DNA from: an uncultured Eubacterium sp.
GTDB taxonomy: Bacteria; Bacillota; Clostridia; Lachnospirales; Lachnospiraceae
DNA length: 63,120 nucleotides
Reading direction: 5' to 3'
Assembly: GCA_947385875.1 (NCBI GenBank)
Contig: CANDMV010000005.1
Span: 1-63,120, forward strand
In this document: positions 8,313 to 17,036 of the stretch, one piece after another
Layout of the letters: each line of letters starts with the position of its first letter
How positions within the stretch are numbered: the first letter of the stretch is position 1
Made by a program: the position numbers and the translations under genes
The notes under the pieces: generated by a model
What the model saw: only the letters and a program-made list of their open reading frames with translations
Database searches by the model: none
What the model was told of the DNA's origin: nothing

Positions 8313-11300
8313 ATGAGTATAGAGAAGATGCCGCTTAAGGCAGGCAGTGCAGCAGAAGAGGAGGAATATGCGCAAAAAAATCTGGATACCGTCATCAGTA
8401 TGGCGGATAGCTTTATCAGGAAGCAGTATCTTTCACAGCTGAAAGAGGCGCAGGTGGTGCCGCTTCATGCTGCACAGATAAAAAATAAGATCGGCAGAAA
8501 CGTAAGGCTGTTTCAGCTTATGTCAACAGCTTACAAGCAGACGGATGATTTAAGCAGCGCTCTGGCAGATCTTTTTCATGCAGTTGCGGATTTTGATGCG
8601 ACACAGGTGCTGCTTCTGGATAGTGACGGTTACCGGGTTTCTTTGTATATCGGGATCGCCTGTGGGGAACGGGATAAGTTGAGCACGCAGTTTCAGACTC
8701 TACAGGGTTCTTTTCTGGGCAGTTTTCCGGGTGCACGGCTTTCTCTGCTGGATACAGAGAAGAACGAGGAGCTGCTGAACAGTATTTTTGAGGAACAAGG
8801 GATACGAATTGCGGCAGTATCCGCATTGTCTGCATCAAAAGCAGACTTGGGAGATTCTAAGGGTCAGGGCTATGGATTCGAGCGTCTGATAGACGGCATG
8901 TATGGAAAGCCTTTTACAATGCTGCTTTTATCTGAGGCAGCTGCAAGAGAGGAGCTGCGCAGGACGCGTCAAAGCTGTGAGGCAATGTATACAGAATTGT
9001 TTCCATATCGAGAATATACAGTTTCTCTGAACAAGGGCGGGTCAGTAACCAGTACAAAGTCTTTGAATGCGACGAAAAGCGAGTCTGTTTCCGCAGCGGA
9101 GAATGTGACGGCAAATGAGTCCTATGGGGAATCCAAAAGCAGGTCGCAAACAGGCAGTACAGATGAAAGAATGGAGGAAAACAGAGCAAAAAACCAGCTG
9201 CTCGGCACGGCTCTGTCGATGACAGCAATCATGACAGGGCTTGGCGCGGGCAGGGAAAAAATGCATCCTCTCCAAGGGCTGTTTTATGGAGGCAGTATTT
9301 CCAGTATTCTTAGTTCTGCACAGACACTGCTGGGCGCAGGGCAGCCGGCGGGGACACAGACAGAAGGAGATAGTAAGAGTCATGGAATCAGCTGTTCGAA
9401 GGGCAGGACAGCATCATATCAGGAAGGCTTTGCTGTGGCGGAAGGAATCTCTGGCAGTACGGCAGATTCTGCAAGCCGCACGATACAGATGCGCTGTGAA
9501 AACTGTTCTGTAGAGGGGCTTTTAGAGATGCTGAAAGAGCAGATACACAGGCTACAGCATATAGAAGAAATAGGAGGTTTTTACTGTGCGGCATATTTTG
9601 TGGCGGGAGATGATGCGACAGCGCTTACTGCCGCAAATCTCTACCGTTCACAGCTTGGCAGGGCAGGCAGTCTGGGACAGAAGAATGCGGTAAATCTATG
9701 GTCTAAGCCGGATAAAATAGTGGATATATGTGAATATTTAAAAAGGTGCAGCCATCCATTGTTTCATTTTGAGCGCAGACCGGGCTATCCTATATTTACT
9801 GCCGCAGCGCTTGTGTCAGCGGATGAAATGTCGATTTACGTCTCGCTGCCGCGCAGATCGCTGAGTGGCCTGCCGGTATCCGTGCGTGCAGAGTTTGCCC
9901 GTGATGTGATACGCAGTGGTTTGGATGATACAGAAACAGGTACGGATTCAGGCATGGACAGCATGATAGAAGTCGGAAATATTTTTCATATGGGAAAGAC
10001 GGGACATGCAAAAGTATATCTGTCAAAAGACGACCTGAGCGGACATATGCTTGTGGCAGGCACGACAGGCATGGGAAAATCCCGTTTCTGCTATGGGCTG
10101 TTGGAAAGCCTGCGAAAAAAAGCAGTGAAGTTTATGGTCATAGAACCGGCAAAGGGCGAATATAGGCATGTGTTTGGAGGATATGAGGATGTGCATGTGT
10201 TTGGTACAAATCCTGATTTGTCTTCGCTTTTAAAAATTAACCCGTTTTCTTTTCCAGAAGGGATCCATGTCAACGAACATATTGACCGGCTGCTGGAGAT
10301 TTTTAATTCTTGTTGGCCGATGTATGCAGCTATGCCGCAGGTGCTCAAAGAAGGCATGGAGACGGTGTACAGACAGTGCGGATATGATCTTGTGACCGGG
10401 CGCATAAAGGGCAGGCGGAGGTTTCCTTCGTTTGCGGCGCTGTTAAAAGTCCTGCCTGTGATCATCTGGCAGTCAGAATTTTCGGGCGAGGTCCAGGGTA
10501 ATTATATCGGGTCGCTTGTGACTCGTGTAAAATCGCTTACAGCAGGACTTTATGGCAGTATTTTTACAGAATATGAGATAGATGCCCCGGCTTTGTTTGA
10601 CCAGAATGTGCTGATTGACATCAGCCGTATCGGTTCGGGGGAGACAAAAGCGCTGATCATGGGCATTCTTATTATGAAGCTTCAGGAGTATCGGATGAGC
10701 AAGACGCATATGAATACGCCGTTGTCGCATGTTACAGTTTTGGAGGAGGCACACCATCTGCTTCGGGCATCGACTCAGGCTTCGGCAGAAGGCGTGAGCC
10801 TGCGCGCCATGTCGCTGGAAATGATTACGAATGCGATTGCAGAAATGCGCACATATGGAGAAGGATTTATCATTGCGGATCAGTCTCCTGCGCTGATGGA
10901 TCCGGCAGTCATCCGTAATACAAATACAAAAGTGATATTTAAGCTGCCGGAGCAGTCAGACCGTCAGATCGCGGGAACGGCAATGTCATTGACAAGCGAG
11001 CAGATTGCAGAGCTGGCGAGGCTGGAAAAAGGCACTGCGGCCATCTGCCAGAGCGGCTGGGATAATGCATTGTTAGTGAAAATCAGATATTTTGATGCGG
11101 ATCAATTTAAGCCATACATTCATAAGGTGCAGGAAGAAGAGGAACGGACGGCGCATGAAGCGCAGCTTCGCACTCAGTGTCTTGCACTGCTGGTCAAAGG
11201 GAGGCTTCCGCAGGGAGCACAGTCTTCCTTTGACCAGAAGCTCTGTGAAAAGCTGATTCAGGAATCTGACTGGCTGGATGAAAGCGGCAGGGAATGCATG

Positions 11301-11645
11301 GATGTTTTATGCAGGTATTATAACGACAGTGAACTAGAGATTCCTTTTGCAGAGATCTGTAAATATACAGACCATATGCTGGATTCAAAGCATTTTTTGG
11401 AAATCTGCGGCATCGAAAGGGTATCCAGACAATGGGAGGCGAAGGCAAAGGCGTATATTGCTTCGTGTGCAGATTTGACGGATGCAGAGCTTAGGGAGAT
11501 GATTTTACTGTGCCTGAATATCCAGTCTAAGGATTTTGAAATAGTGAAGAAAATGTACTTTCAGTATTTTTCTGGCGCTTATGGGATGAAAGGAGAAAAT
11601 CCATTTTTATCTATGGAAAGGAATTACGAATCAACTGAAATGTGA
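8313..11645 (+). CDS. HerA/DUF87-type ATPase with Ser/Thr-rich inserts
   Basis: A 1110-aa P-loop ATPase of the HerA/FtsK/VirB4-like class. The C-terminal engine has Walker A GTTGMGKS at about 582-589, Walker B VTVLEEAHHLL near 809, and the family features IADQSPALMDPAVIRNTNTK and a late Arg/Asp region. The first 550 residues are a distinct N-terminal region with two low-complexity Ser/Thr/Lys/Gly segments (about 240-295 and 355-400) around a short hydrophobic, Gly-rich stretch (ALSMTAIMTGLGAG). GGAGG precedes ATG 8313. HerA-type motors pump DNA or protein substrates as hexamers. Next to dynamin-like GTPases, a membrane-associated defence or translocation machine is plausible but unproven. No nuclease motif seen. 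Confidence 0.85.
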   Translation: MSIEKMPLKAGSAAEEEEYAQKNLDTVISMADSFIRKQYLSQLKEAQVVPLHAAQIKNKIGRNVRLFQLMSTAYKQTDDLSSALADLFHAVADFDATQVLLLDSDGYRVSLYIGIACGERDKLSTQFQTLQGSFLGSFPGARLSLLDTEKNEELLNSIFEEQGIRIAAVSALSASKADLGDSKGQGYGFERLIDGMYGKPFTMLLLSEAAAREELRRTRQSCEAMYTELFPYREYTVSLNKGGSVTSTKSLNATKSESVSAAENVTANESYGESKSRSQTGSTDERMEENRAKNQLLGTALSMTAIMTGLGAGREKMHPLQGLFYGGSISSILSSAQTLLGAGQPAGTQTEGDSKSHGISCSKGRTASYQEGFAVAEGISGSTADSASRTIQMRCENCSVEGLLEMLKEQIHRLQHIEEIGGFYCAAYFVAGDDATALTAANLYRSQLGRAGSLGQKNAVNLWSKPDKIVDICEYLKRCSHPLFHFERRPGYPIFTAAALVSADEMSIYVSLPRRSLSGLPVSVRAEFARDVIRSGLDDTETGTDSGMDSMIEVGNIFHMGKTGHAKVYLSKDDLSGHMLVAGTTGMGKSRFCYGLLESLRKKAVKFMVIEPAKGEYRHVFGGYEDVHVFGTNPDLSSLLKINPFSFPEGIHVNEHIDRLLEIFNSCWPMYAAMPQVLKEGMETVYRQCGYDLVTGRIKGRRRFPSFAALLKVLPVIIWQSEFSGEVQGNYIGSLVTRVKSLTAGLYGSIFTEYEIDAPALFDQNVLIDISRIGSGETKALIMGILIMKLQEYRMSKTHMNTPLSHVTVLEEAHHLLRASTQASAEGVSLRAMSLEMITNAIAEMRTYGEGFIIADQSPALMDPAVIRNTNTKVIFKLPEQSDRQIAGTAMSLTSEQIAELARLEKGTAAICQSGWDNALLVKIRYFDADQFKPYIHKVQEEEERTAHEAQLRTQCLALLVKGRLPQGAQSSFDQKLCEKLIQESDWLDESGRECMDVLCRYYNDSELEIPFAEICKYTDHMLDSKHFLEICGIERVSRQWEAKAKAYIASCADLTDAELREMILLCLNIQSKDFEIVKKMYFQYFSGAYGMKGENPFLSMERNYESTEM

Positions 11646-11659
11646 AAGGAATGACGGTT

Positions 11660-12073
11660 ATGAGTTATGATTTAATGGTTTTTGAAAAAACGAAAGCCCC
11701 TGCTTCAAAAAAGGAATTTATGGCGTGGTATGAAAAGCAGGCTGAATGGGGAGAGGAACACGACTACGAAACGATTGGCGTTTCATCGTCTGCGCTGCAG
11801 AACTGGTTTATGGAAATGAAAGAGACATTTCCGCCTATGAATGGGGAATATGCACCTGCTTCTGAGCTTTTGGGTGAAGATGAAAATTTAGAAAGCCATA
11901 TGACAGATTACAGCATTGGGCGGGATGTAATTTATGCTGCATTCTCATGGTCGGTGGCAGATGAAGCGTATGCACTCATGAGGGGTTTGGCCCAAAAGCA
12001 CAGTGTTGGTTTTTTTGATGTAAGTGCGGATGACGGTGATATTATTTTGCCGGATGGAACCATGATCGTGTGA
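11660..12073 (+). CDS. Uncharacterised MSYDLMVF-type small protein
   Basis: A 137-aa soluble protein beginning MSYDLMVFE, with an acidic body (WGEEHDYE, EDENLES) and an alpha/beta C-terminus (VGFFDVSADDGDIILPDG). Proteins with this opening occur widely as small orphans, often beside toxin-immunity-type genes; I do not know a proven function. AAAGGA lies about 10 bp upstream of the ATG at 11660. Its frame overlaps the end of the ATPase gene upstream, so it probably shares the transcript. Confidence 0.65.
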   Translation: MSYDLMVFEKTKAPASKKEFMAWYEKQAEWGEEHDYETIGVSSSALQNWFMEMKETFPPMNGEYAPASELLGEDENLESHMTDYSIGRDVIYAAFSWSVADEAYALMRGLAQKHSVGFFDVSADDGDIILPDGTMIV

Positions 12074-12335
12074 TGTTAAGTTCATTTGTTCTGATTTATT
12101 GGGAGGCTGCACAGCACGGGATCGTGAAAATTATATGTGAAAAAGGCAGTTGATGATATGACAAAATAAGAATTGAGACCATAGCCGCCAAAATTGTGGC
12201 TCAGTTTCTAAAACAGTATCAGATGAAGAAATCATCTGCCGAATCAAAGAGGAACCGGAACTCATCAAACCCGTTCAAGAACCTCGCGATCATGGCGGCG
12301 TTCTTGAACGATATCCCATACTGCGTCTAATAAAG
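12074..12335. other. Gap with a long hairpin
   Basis: No gene seen. An 11-bp perfect stem (CGTTCAAGAAC at 12272-12282 with GTTCTTGAACG at 12300-12310) closes a 17-nt loop. It has no T-run on either side, so it may be a convergent attenuator or a structural repeat rather than a classic terminator. Confidence 0.5.
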
Positions 12336-12533
12336 TTATTCTTCAACAGTAAAAATCTCTTCGATGGAAACGTCAAATACTTTTGCAATATTCCATGCCA
12401 GAACTAATGAGGGATTATATTTGCCCTTTTCCAGATTTCCGACTGTTTCTCTGCGGACACCTACTAGCTTTGCTAAATCTTCCTGTTTCATGTTATATTT
12501 TGCCCGGTATTCCTTTATGCGGTTTTTAATCAT
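12336..12533 (-). CDS. XRE-family small repressor
   Basis: A 65-aa stand-alone helix-turn-helix protein. The sequence runs NMKQEDLAKLVGVRRETV then NLEKGKYNPSL, a standard Cro/C1 HTH with the short C-terminus of the YozG/immR-like group. It starts 8 bp inside the end of the upstream membrane gene, so the two are translated together. It is expected to bind the palindrome at 12910-12946 and regulate its own operon. Confidence 0.9.
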   Translation of the reverse strand: MIKNRIKEYRAKYNMKQEDLAKLVGVRRETVGNLEKGKYNPSLVLAWNIAKVFDVSIEEIFTVEE

Positions 12534-12891
12534 TTTGACAGGCTGCTCCCTTTCGTTCCTTTGCTTCTAAAATAATGAGGACTGCACTAAAAGTGAAAAT
12601 ACTCACGGCAAAGCTCAGTCCAAAAGCTGTCGGAACTGCTTTAATGGAGCCGTAAATATAAGAGCAGACAAACATAAAAGGAACAAGGGAAATCATTTCT
12701 GCCATAAATGCGGATGTCGCGGCTTTTTGGACATTCAGCAGGAAAAATTCATCGGGTATCACCCAAAAATAGCGTAAGTAATAGGCAAATCCGAAAAAGC
12801 CGTATAGGCCGGTGTTCTTTGTGGTCCATCCTAAAATCGCGATGAATGCTAAAAGTGATAAAAATCCTAAATAGTTAATTTTGTGTTTCAT
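12526..12891 (-). CDS. DUF3796-type membrane protein
   Basis: A 121-aa membrane protein with four predicted transmembrane segments (about residues 6-23, 27-44, 66-86 and 90-109) and a basic, Cys-containing tail. The N-terminus NYLGFLSLLAFIAILGW and the pairing with a small XRE repressor are typical of DUF3796 modules in Firmicutes. AGGAGG is 7-8 bases before the ATG. Role unknown; often regarded as a two-gene stress or competition switch (inference). Confidence 0.75.
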   Translation of the reverse strand: MKHKINYLGFLSLLAFIAILGWTTKNTGLYGFFGFAYYLRYFWVIPDEFFLLNVQKAATSAFMAEMISLVPFMFVCSYIYGSIKAVPTAFGLSFAVSIFTFSAVLIILEAKERKGAACQND

Positions 12892-12909
12892 AAAAAGACC
12901 TCCTGAAAT

Positions 12910-12946
12910 GTGGTATATTTCGCTCTTTATGTTAAAAATATACCAC
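12910..12946 (-). promoter_or_regulatory. Palindromic operator upstream of DUF3796-XRE
   Basis: Perfect 11-bp arms GTGGTATATTT (12910-12920) and AAATATACCAC (12936-12946) are separated by 15 bp and lie 19 bp before the membrane-protein start. Spacing and position fit binding of the XRE dimer over the promoter. Confidence 0.75.
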
Positions 12947-13037
12947 TTTGATTAAATAATGTCAAGACGTAAAATTATTCAAGAAATTTTGAAAAATTGC
13001 AGCGAAGCGGGATTATTTTATGAGTGATATGGAGATG

Positions 13038-13142
13038 GCCCGTTGAAAGTTCGCCCTTGGCGAAAGGCCGGATGCATGGCAAGCTGCATTCTTTGGCCCT
13101 CACCAGACAGCGGGTGTCTGGTCAGGGTGTGAAAAGTAACGG
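13038..13142. repeat. Repeat family 3, copy a
   Basis: This contains CTTGGCGAAAGGCCGGATGC and the hairpin CCAGACA..TGTCTGG, and ends GTGTGAAAAGTAAC. A near-identical block is at 36130-36214. It accounts for most of the 12947-13264 gap, in which I see no gene. Confidence 0.8.
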
Positions 13143-13264
13143 TGGCCCTTCCCGCTGTTTTCGCGTATGGAAATAGAGTGTACTGTATGTGGAAATTTGT
13201 GAAAAATTGAGGTATAATTTGGATATTGGAAGAAACTAATAAATCGGGAGTTATGGAGATAATT

Positions 13265-13728
13265 ATGATTATAAGAAAAGAAAAATCGAAAGACTATGAA
13301 ATAATATATTCTGTAGTGAAAGCTGCATTTGACAGTGCTGAACACTCTGACGGAAATGAACACGATTTGGTAAATGCATTAAGAAAAGGGGCGGCATTTA
13401 TTCCTGATTTATCTTTAGTTGCGAAATGGACGGAAAGATTGTAGGACATATTATGTTTACAAAAGCAAAGGTTGGGGATGATGTAGTTTTAGTTTTGGCT
13501 CCGCTGTCTGTTCTGCCTGAATATCAAAGAAAGGGGATAGGAATGTCTTTGATAAAAGAAGGACACAGCATTGCTGATAAATTGGGTTATGAATATTCGA
13601 TTGTATTGGGCAGTGAGAAATATTATCCGAAAGCAGGATATGTACCAGCTGAAAGCTTTGGCATCAAACCGCCTTTTGATGTGCCGAACGAAAACTTTAT
13701 GGCATATAATAAAAGAAAACGCATCTGA
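13265..13728 (+). pseudogene. GNAT acetyltransferase with single-base frameshift
   Basis: Two overlapping frames encode consecutive parts of one GNAT N-acetyltransferase (YhbS-like, about 155 aa). The first ends ...PDLSLVAK; the second continues MDGKIVGHIMFTKAKV and holds the acetyl-CoA loop PEYQRKGIGMSLI. Adding one A to the AAA at 13424-13426 restores the frame. ATG 13265 has GGAG upstream. Either a real recent pseudogene or a sequencing/assembly error; the protein is otherwise undamaged. Confidence 0.8.
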
Positions 13729-13891
13729 TCTATGCGGAGTCATAAAATATGCAAAAGAATTTGGAATTGAATAGCACAAATCCAGTGAAAAATAGCAATC
13801 ATTCTTTGGGGTAAAAAATAACGATAGCTTAGGTCGGCTGCTCAATGAGTGGGCAGCCTCCTTCCCGATACGAAATAAGGAGATGAATACA

Positions 13892-14767
13892 ATGGATACA
13901 AAAGACCTTAGATGTTTTTGCCGTGTATATGAAGAACAAGGAATCAATCAGGCAGCAAAGCAGCTGTTTATCTCGCCCCAGGGACTCAGCAGAATTATTG
14001 CAAAGCTGGAGGCAGAGCTGCAGGCAACGCTTTTTTATCGTTCCGCAAGAGGGCTGTGTCCGACTGCAGGCGGAACGTATTTGTATGAAAACTGCCGGGA
14101 GCTGTTAAACAGACTGGATGATTTAGAGGTTGAGATTCGTCGAATTGAGCGGATGGACAGAGAGCTTCAGCTGGGATTTTCGTGCGGCGTATTAAATGTG
14201 TTTCCATTCCATAAGCTGGAGCAGTTTAAAACAGAAAATCCTGATATACAGCTCAAGTGGGAAGAGCTGGAAAATCAGGGGGTTATTGACCGGATCTTTC
14301 AGCGGACCATTGATGCAGGGTTTGTCATCGGCAGTATTGAAAGGGACGGATTAATCGCAAGGGAAGTTTATCAAAGCGGGATGGATGCTCTGGTATATAA
14401 AGGGCATCCGCTGTATGACAGAGAGCAGCTTTCCGTCGGTGACCTGCGGGATGAGCCGCTGATTATACTGAATGAAAGGTTTTCCTGCTATCATAGCTTT
14501 TTAAGCCGATGCAAGGATTTTGGATTTATTCCGCTGTTCCACATTAAGACGATGAAAAGCCAGTTAATCTATCGGTTCTGCAGAGAAAAGAGGGGGATTG
14601 GGATTGATACAAATATCCATAAGCAGGATATAAGGATGGATGATCTGCATCGGATTAAACTGTACGATGCTTTTTCATGGAGAATATCTATCGTGTGCAG
14701 AGAAGACCGCAAAAAAGAAAAGGCGATCAGGAAGCTTTTGGAGCTGTTTTATACTCAGGAGCGATAA
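13892..14767 (+). CDS. LysR-family transcriptional regulator
   Basis: A 291-aa LTTR. The winged HTH is in residues 1-60 (QGINQAAKQLFISPQGLSRIIAKLE), followed by a periplasmic-binding-protein-like effector domain. AAGGAG at 13876-13881 sits 10 bp before ATG 13892; the ATG at 13883 is too close. It is followed by four 28-bp tandem repeats, a terminator, then a flavin ene-reductase and an OFA-type transporter on the same strand, which it probably activates in response to their substrate (inference). Confidence 0.9.
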   Translation: MDTKDLRCFCRVYEEQGINQAAKQLFISPQGLSRIIAKLEAELQATLFYRSARGLCPTAGGTYLYENCRELLNRLDDLEVEIRRIERMDRELQLGFSCGVLNVFPFHKLEQFKTENPDIQLKWEELENQGVIDRIFQRTIDAGFVIGSIERDGLIAREVYQSGMDALVYKGHPLYDREQLSVGDLRDEPLIILNERFSCYHSFLSRCKDFGFIPLFHIKTMKSQLIYRFCREKRGIGIDTNIHKQDIRMDDLHRIKLYDAFSWRISIVCREDRKKEKAIRKLLELFYTQER

Positions 14768-14800
14768 AGTTTATCATATGATTTATGATAACAACGCTGT

Positions 14801-14912
14801 GAGTCGGTGTTATTTGTCAGGCTTTTGCGAGTCGGTGTTATTAGTTAAACTTTTGCGGGTCAGTGCTATTAGTCAAATGTTCGTGAGTCAGTGTTATTAG
14901 GCAAACTTTCGT
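14801..14912. repeat. Four 28-bp tandem repeats
   Basis: Units start at 14801, 14829, 14857 and 14885, each opening GAGTCGGTGTTATT or a one- or two-base variant (GGGTCAGTGCTATT, GAGTCAGTGTTATT). The period is exactly 28 bp. They sit between lysR and the ene-reductase gene and could be iterated regulator-binding sites. Confidence 0.85.
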
Positions 14913-14955
14913 GTTTGTCAATATAATATGGAAAGTGCATATCAACTATTTGTTG

Positions 14956-14995
14956 ACAGCTGTTATCTTTTTGCTGATAGATAACAGCTGTTTTT
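14956..14995 (+). terminator. Rho-independent terminator after lysR
   Basis: A perfect 12-bp stem ACAGCTGTTATC (14956-14967) and GATAACAGCTGT (14980-14991) is followed directly by a T-run. It separates lysR from the downstream operon. The rest of 14768-15068 is AT-rich leader. Confidence 0.88.
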
Positions 14996-15068
14996 GATGT
15001 TATTCTGATATTGTTAAGAAAATAACGAGTATCTGGAAAATAAGCATCTAAAAAGAGGAGGAAGATCT

Positions 15069-17015
15069 ATGGAACGAAAATTTCCACACCTGTCAAGCCC
15101 TATTACGATCGGAAGGGTGACATTTCGAAATCGTATGTTCTCTGCGCCGATGGGAGGCACAGACATCACAAATGACGGCTGCATAGGACCGAAATCAACC
15201 GCGTTTTATGAATTAAGGGGAAAAGGCGGCGCGGCTGCTGTTACTGTCAGTGAATGCATGGTGCATCCAAAGACGGACGGTTCACATGCGTATCACTTAG
15301 ATACGGCAGTGTTGAATTCTCTTGCCGCAGCTGCCTATACTGCGGATGCGATCCGCCGTCATGGAGCTGTGCCGAGCTTAGAATTATCGCATTCCGGCAT
15401 GTATGCAGGAACTTATATGACAGATAAGACAAAACAAAAATCGATGAATCAGTGGGGAGCAGGCGATGTCATCCGCCCGGACGGCGTAGAGGTAAAAGCT
15501 CTCACAAAAGAGATGATTGCAGAAATCGTAGAATCCTATGGTACCGTAGCAGGTCTGGCAAAGCGGGCAGGCTTCGAAATGATTATGATACATGGAGGTC
15601 ACGGATGGCTGCTGAATCAGTTTTTTTCTCCGTATTTTAACAAGCGGACGGATGAATATGGCGGGAGCCTTGAAAACCGCTGCCGGCTGGCGGTAGAAGT
15701 ACTAAAGTCAGTGAGAAAGGCTGTCGGGCCCGGATTTCCGATTGAATTTCGTCTAAGCGGCTCTGAGCTGTTTGAAGGAGGCTATGATCTTGCAGAGGGC
15801 TGCAGGATCGCTCAGCAGATCGAGCCTTATATTGATCTGCTGCACGTATCTGCCGGTACATACCAGAGAGGATTTGGGGATACGCATCCTTCCATGTTTA
15901 AAGAACATGGATGCAATGTATATCTGGCTGCGGAAATCAAAAAACATGTATCTGTGCCGGTAGCCACATTAGGAGGCTTAAATGATCCTAAACAGATGGA
16001 GGAAATTATTGCCAGCGGTAAAGCTGATGTGGTATATATGGCTAGGGCGCTTCTGGCTGACCCGTTTCTGCCAAGGAAGGTTGTGGAAAACCGTGAGGAT
16101 GAAATTGTAAAATGTCTTCGCTGCTTTACTTGTATGGCAGAGCGGGCGGCTACCTCTACCAGAAGGTGTACGGTGAATCCGCTGATTGGACGAGAAATGG
16201 AAGGCTCGGATATCATTCCGGCTGTGGAGAAGAAAAAGGTGCTTGTTGCAGGCGGAGGGCCAGGTGGACTGTATGCAGCATACACAGCAGCACGTAAAGG
16301 GCATCAGGTGGTTCTGTGTGAAAAAGAATCAGAAGTGGGCGGTATTTTAAAGAGTGAGCAGGCGCTTCCTTTTAAGCATGAAATGTATGAGCTGGCCGGT
16401 ACATACAAGCTGTTAGCAGAAAAAGCGGGTGTGGAAATCCGTCTGAATACAGAGGTTACGAAAGAATACGCAGAAAAGGAGAATGCAGATGCGCTGATTA
16501 TCGCAGTCGGCTCCACGCCGTTGGTACCGCCGATTCCTGGGCTGAACGGGAGCCATGTGGTAATTGTTAATAACTATTATCTGGAAAAAGAAAAGGTCGG
16601 TGATGAGGTAGTCGTATTTGGCGGCGGCCTTGCCGGGTGCGAGTGCGCGATTCATCTGGGCATGGAAGGGAAAAAAGTCAGTCTGGTAGAAATGCGCGAT
16701 GAGCTTGCTCCAGATGCAAATGTGCGTCATCGTCCGCTGCTTTTAAAAGAAATCGAGAAATATGTAACCGTGTATACCGGATACAAAGGTCTGGAGGTTA
16801 CAGCGGATGGGATTCTATGTGAAGATAAGAATGGAGAAAAGCAGCTGGTACCCGGCAAATCGGTAATCTGTGCTCTGGGACAGCGTTCGCGTACAGATCT
16901 GGTGGAAAAACTGCAGGATGCAGCTCCTTTTGTAAGAGTGATTGGCGACGCGGCAAAGGTATCGACAATTACAAATGCTGTCTACTGGGGTTATCATGCA
17001 GCGCTGGATATTTAA
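15069..17015 (+). CDS. BaiH/2,4-dienoyl-CoA-reductase-like Fe-S flavin ene-reductase
   Basis: A 648-aa NADH:flavin oxidoreductase of the Old Yellow Enzyme superfamily in its long form. Residues 1-340 are a TIM barrel binding FMN, including HGWLLNQFFSPYFNKRTDEYGG near 175-200. Cysteines at 349, 352, 355 and 367 ligate a 4Fe-4S cluster. A nucleotide-binding pair starts at VLVAGGGPGGLYAAY (about 390) and includes a second VVVFGGGLAGCECA (about 515). Such enzymes reduce activated C=C bonds of dienoyl-CoA, bile-acid, steroid or cinnamate-type substrates with NAD(P)H. The substrate cannot be told from sequence. GAGGAGG precedes the ATG; the transporter gene follows 21 bp after the stop. Confidence 0.88.
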   Translation: MERKFPHLSSPITIGRVTFRNRMFSAPMGGTDITNDGCIGPKSTAFYELRGKGGAAAVTVSECMVHPKTDGSHAYHLDTAVLNSLAAAAYTADAIRRHGAVPSLELSHSGMYAGTYMTDKTKQKSMNQWGAGDVIRPDGVEVKALTKEMIAEIVESYGTVAGLAKRAGFEMIMIHGGHGWLLNQFFSPYFNKRTDEYGGSLENRCRLAVEVLKSVRKAVGPGFPIEFRLSGSELFEGGYDLAEGCRIAQQIEPYIDLLHVSAGTYQRGFGDTHPSMFKEHGCNVYLAAEIKKHVSVPVATLGGLNDPKQMEEIIASGKADVVYMARALLADPFLPRKVVENREDEIVKCLRCFTCMAERAATSTRRCTVNPLIGREMEGSDIIPAVEKKKVLVAGGGPGGLYAAYTAARKGHQVVLCEKESEVGGILKSEQALPFKHEMYELAGTYKLLAEKAGVEIRLNTEVTKEYAEKENADALIIAVGSTPLVPPIPGLNGSHVVIVNNYYLEKEKVGDEVVVFGGGLAGCECAIHLGMEGKKVSLVEMRDELAPDANVRHRPLLLKEIEKYVTVYTGYKGLEVTADGILCEDKNGEKQLVPGKSVICALGQRSRTDLVEKLQDAAPFVRVIGDAAKVSTITNAVYWGYHAALDI

Positions 17016-17036
17016 AAGAAAGCGGGAAAAGAAATC

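Noticed and set aside
14801..14912. Possible CRISPR array from four regular repeats
   Set aside because: The units are contiguous 28-bp tandem repeats with no unique spacers, and no cas genes are present.
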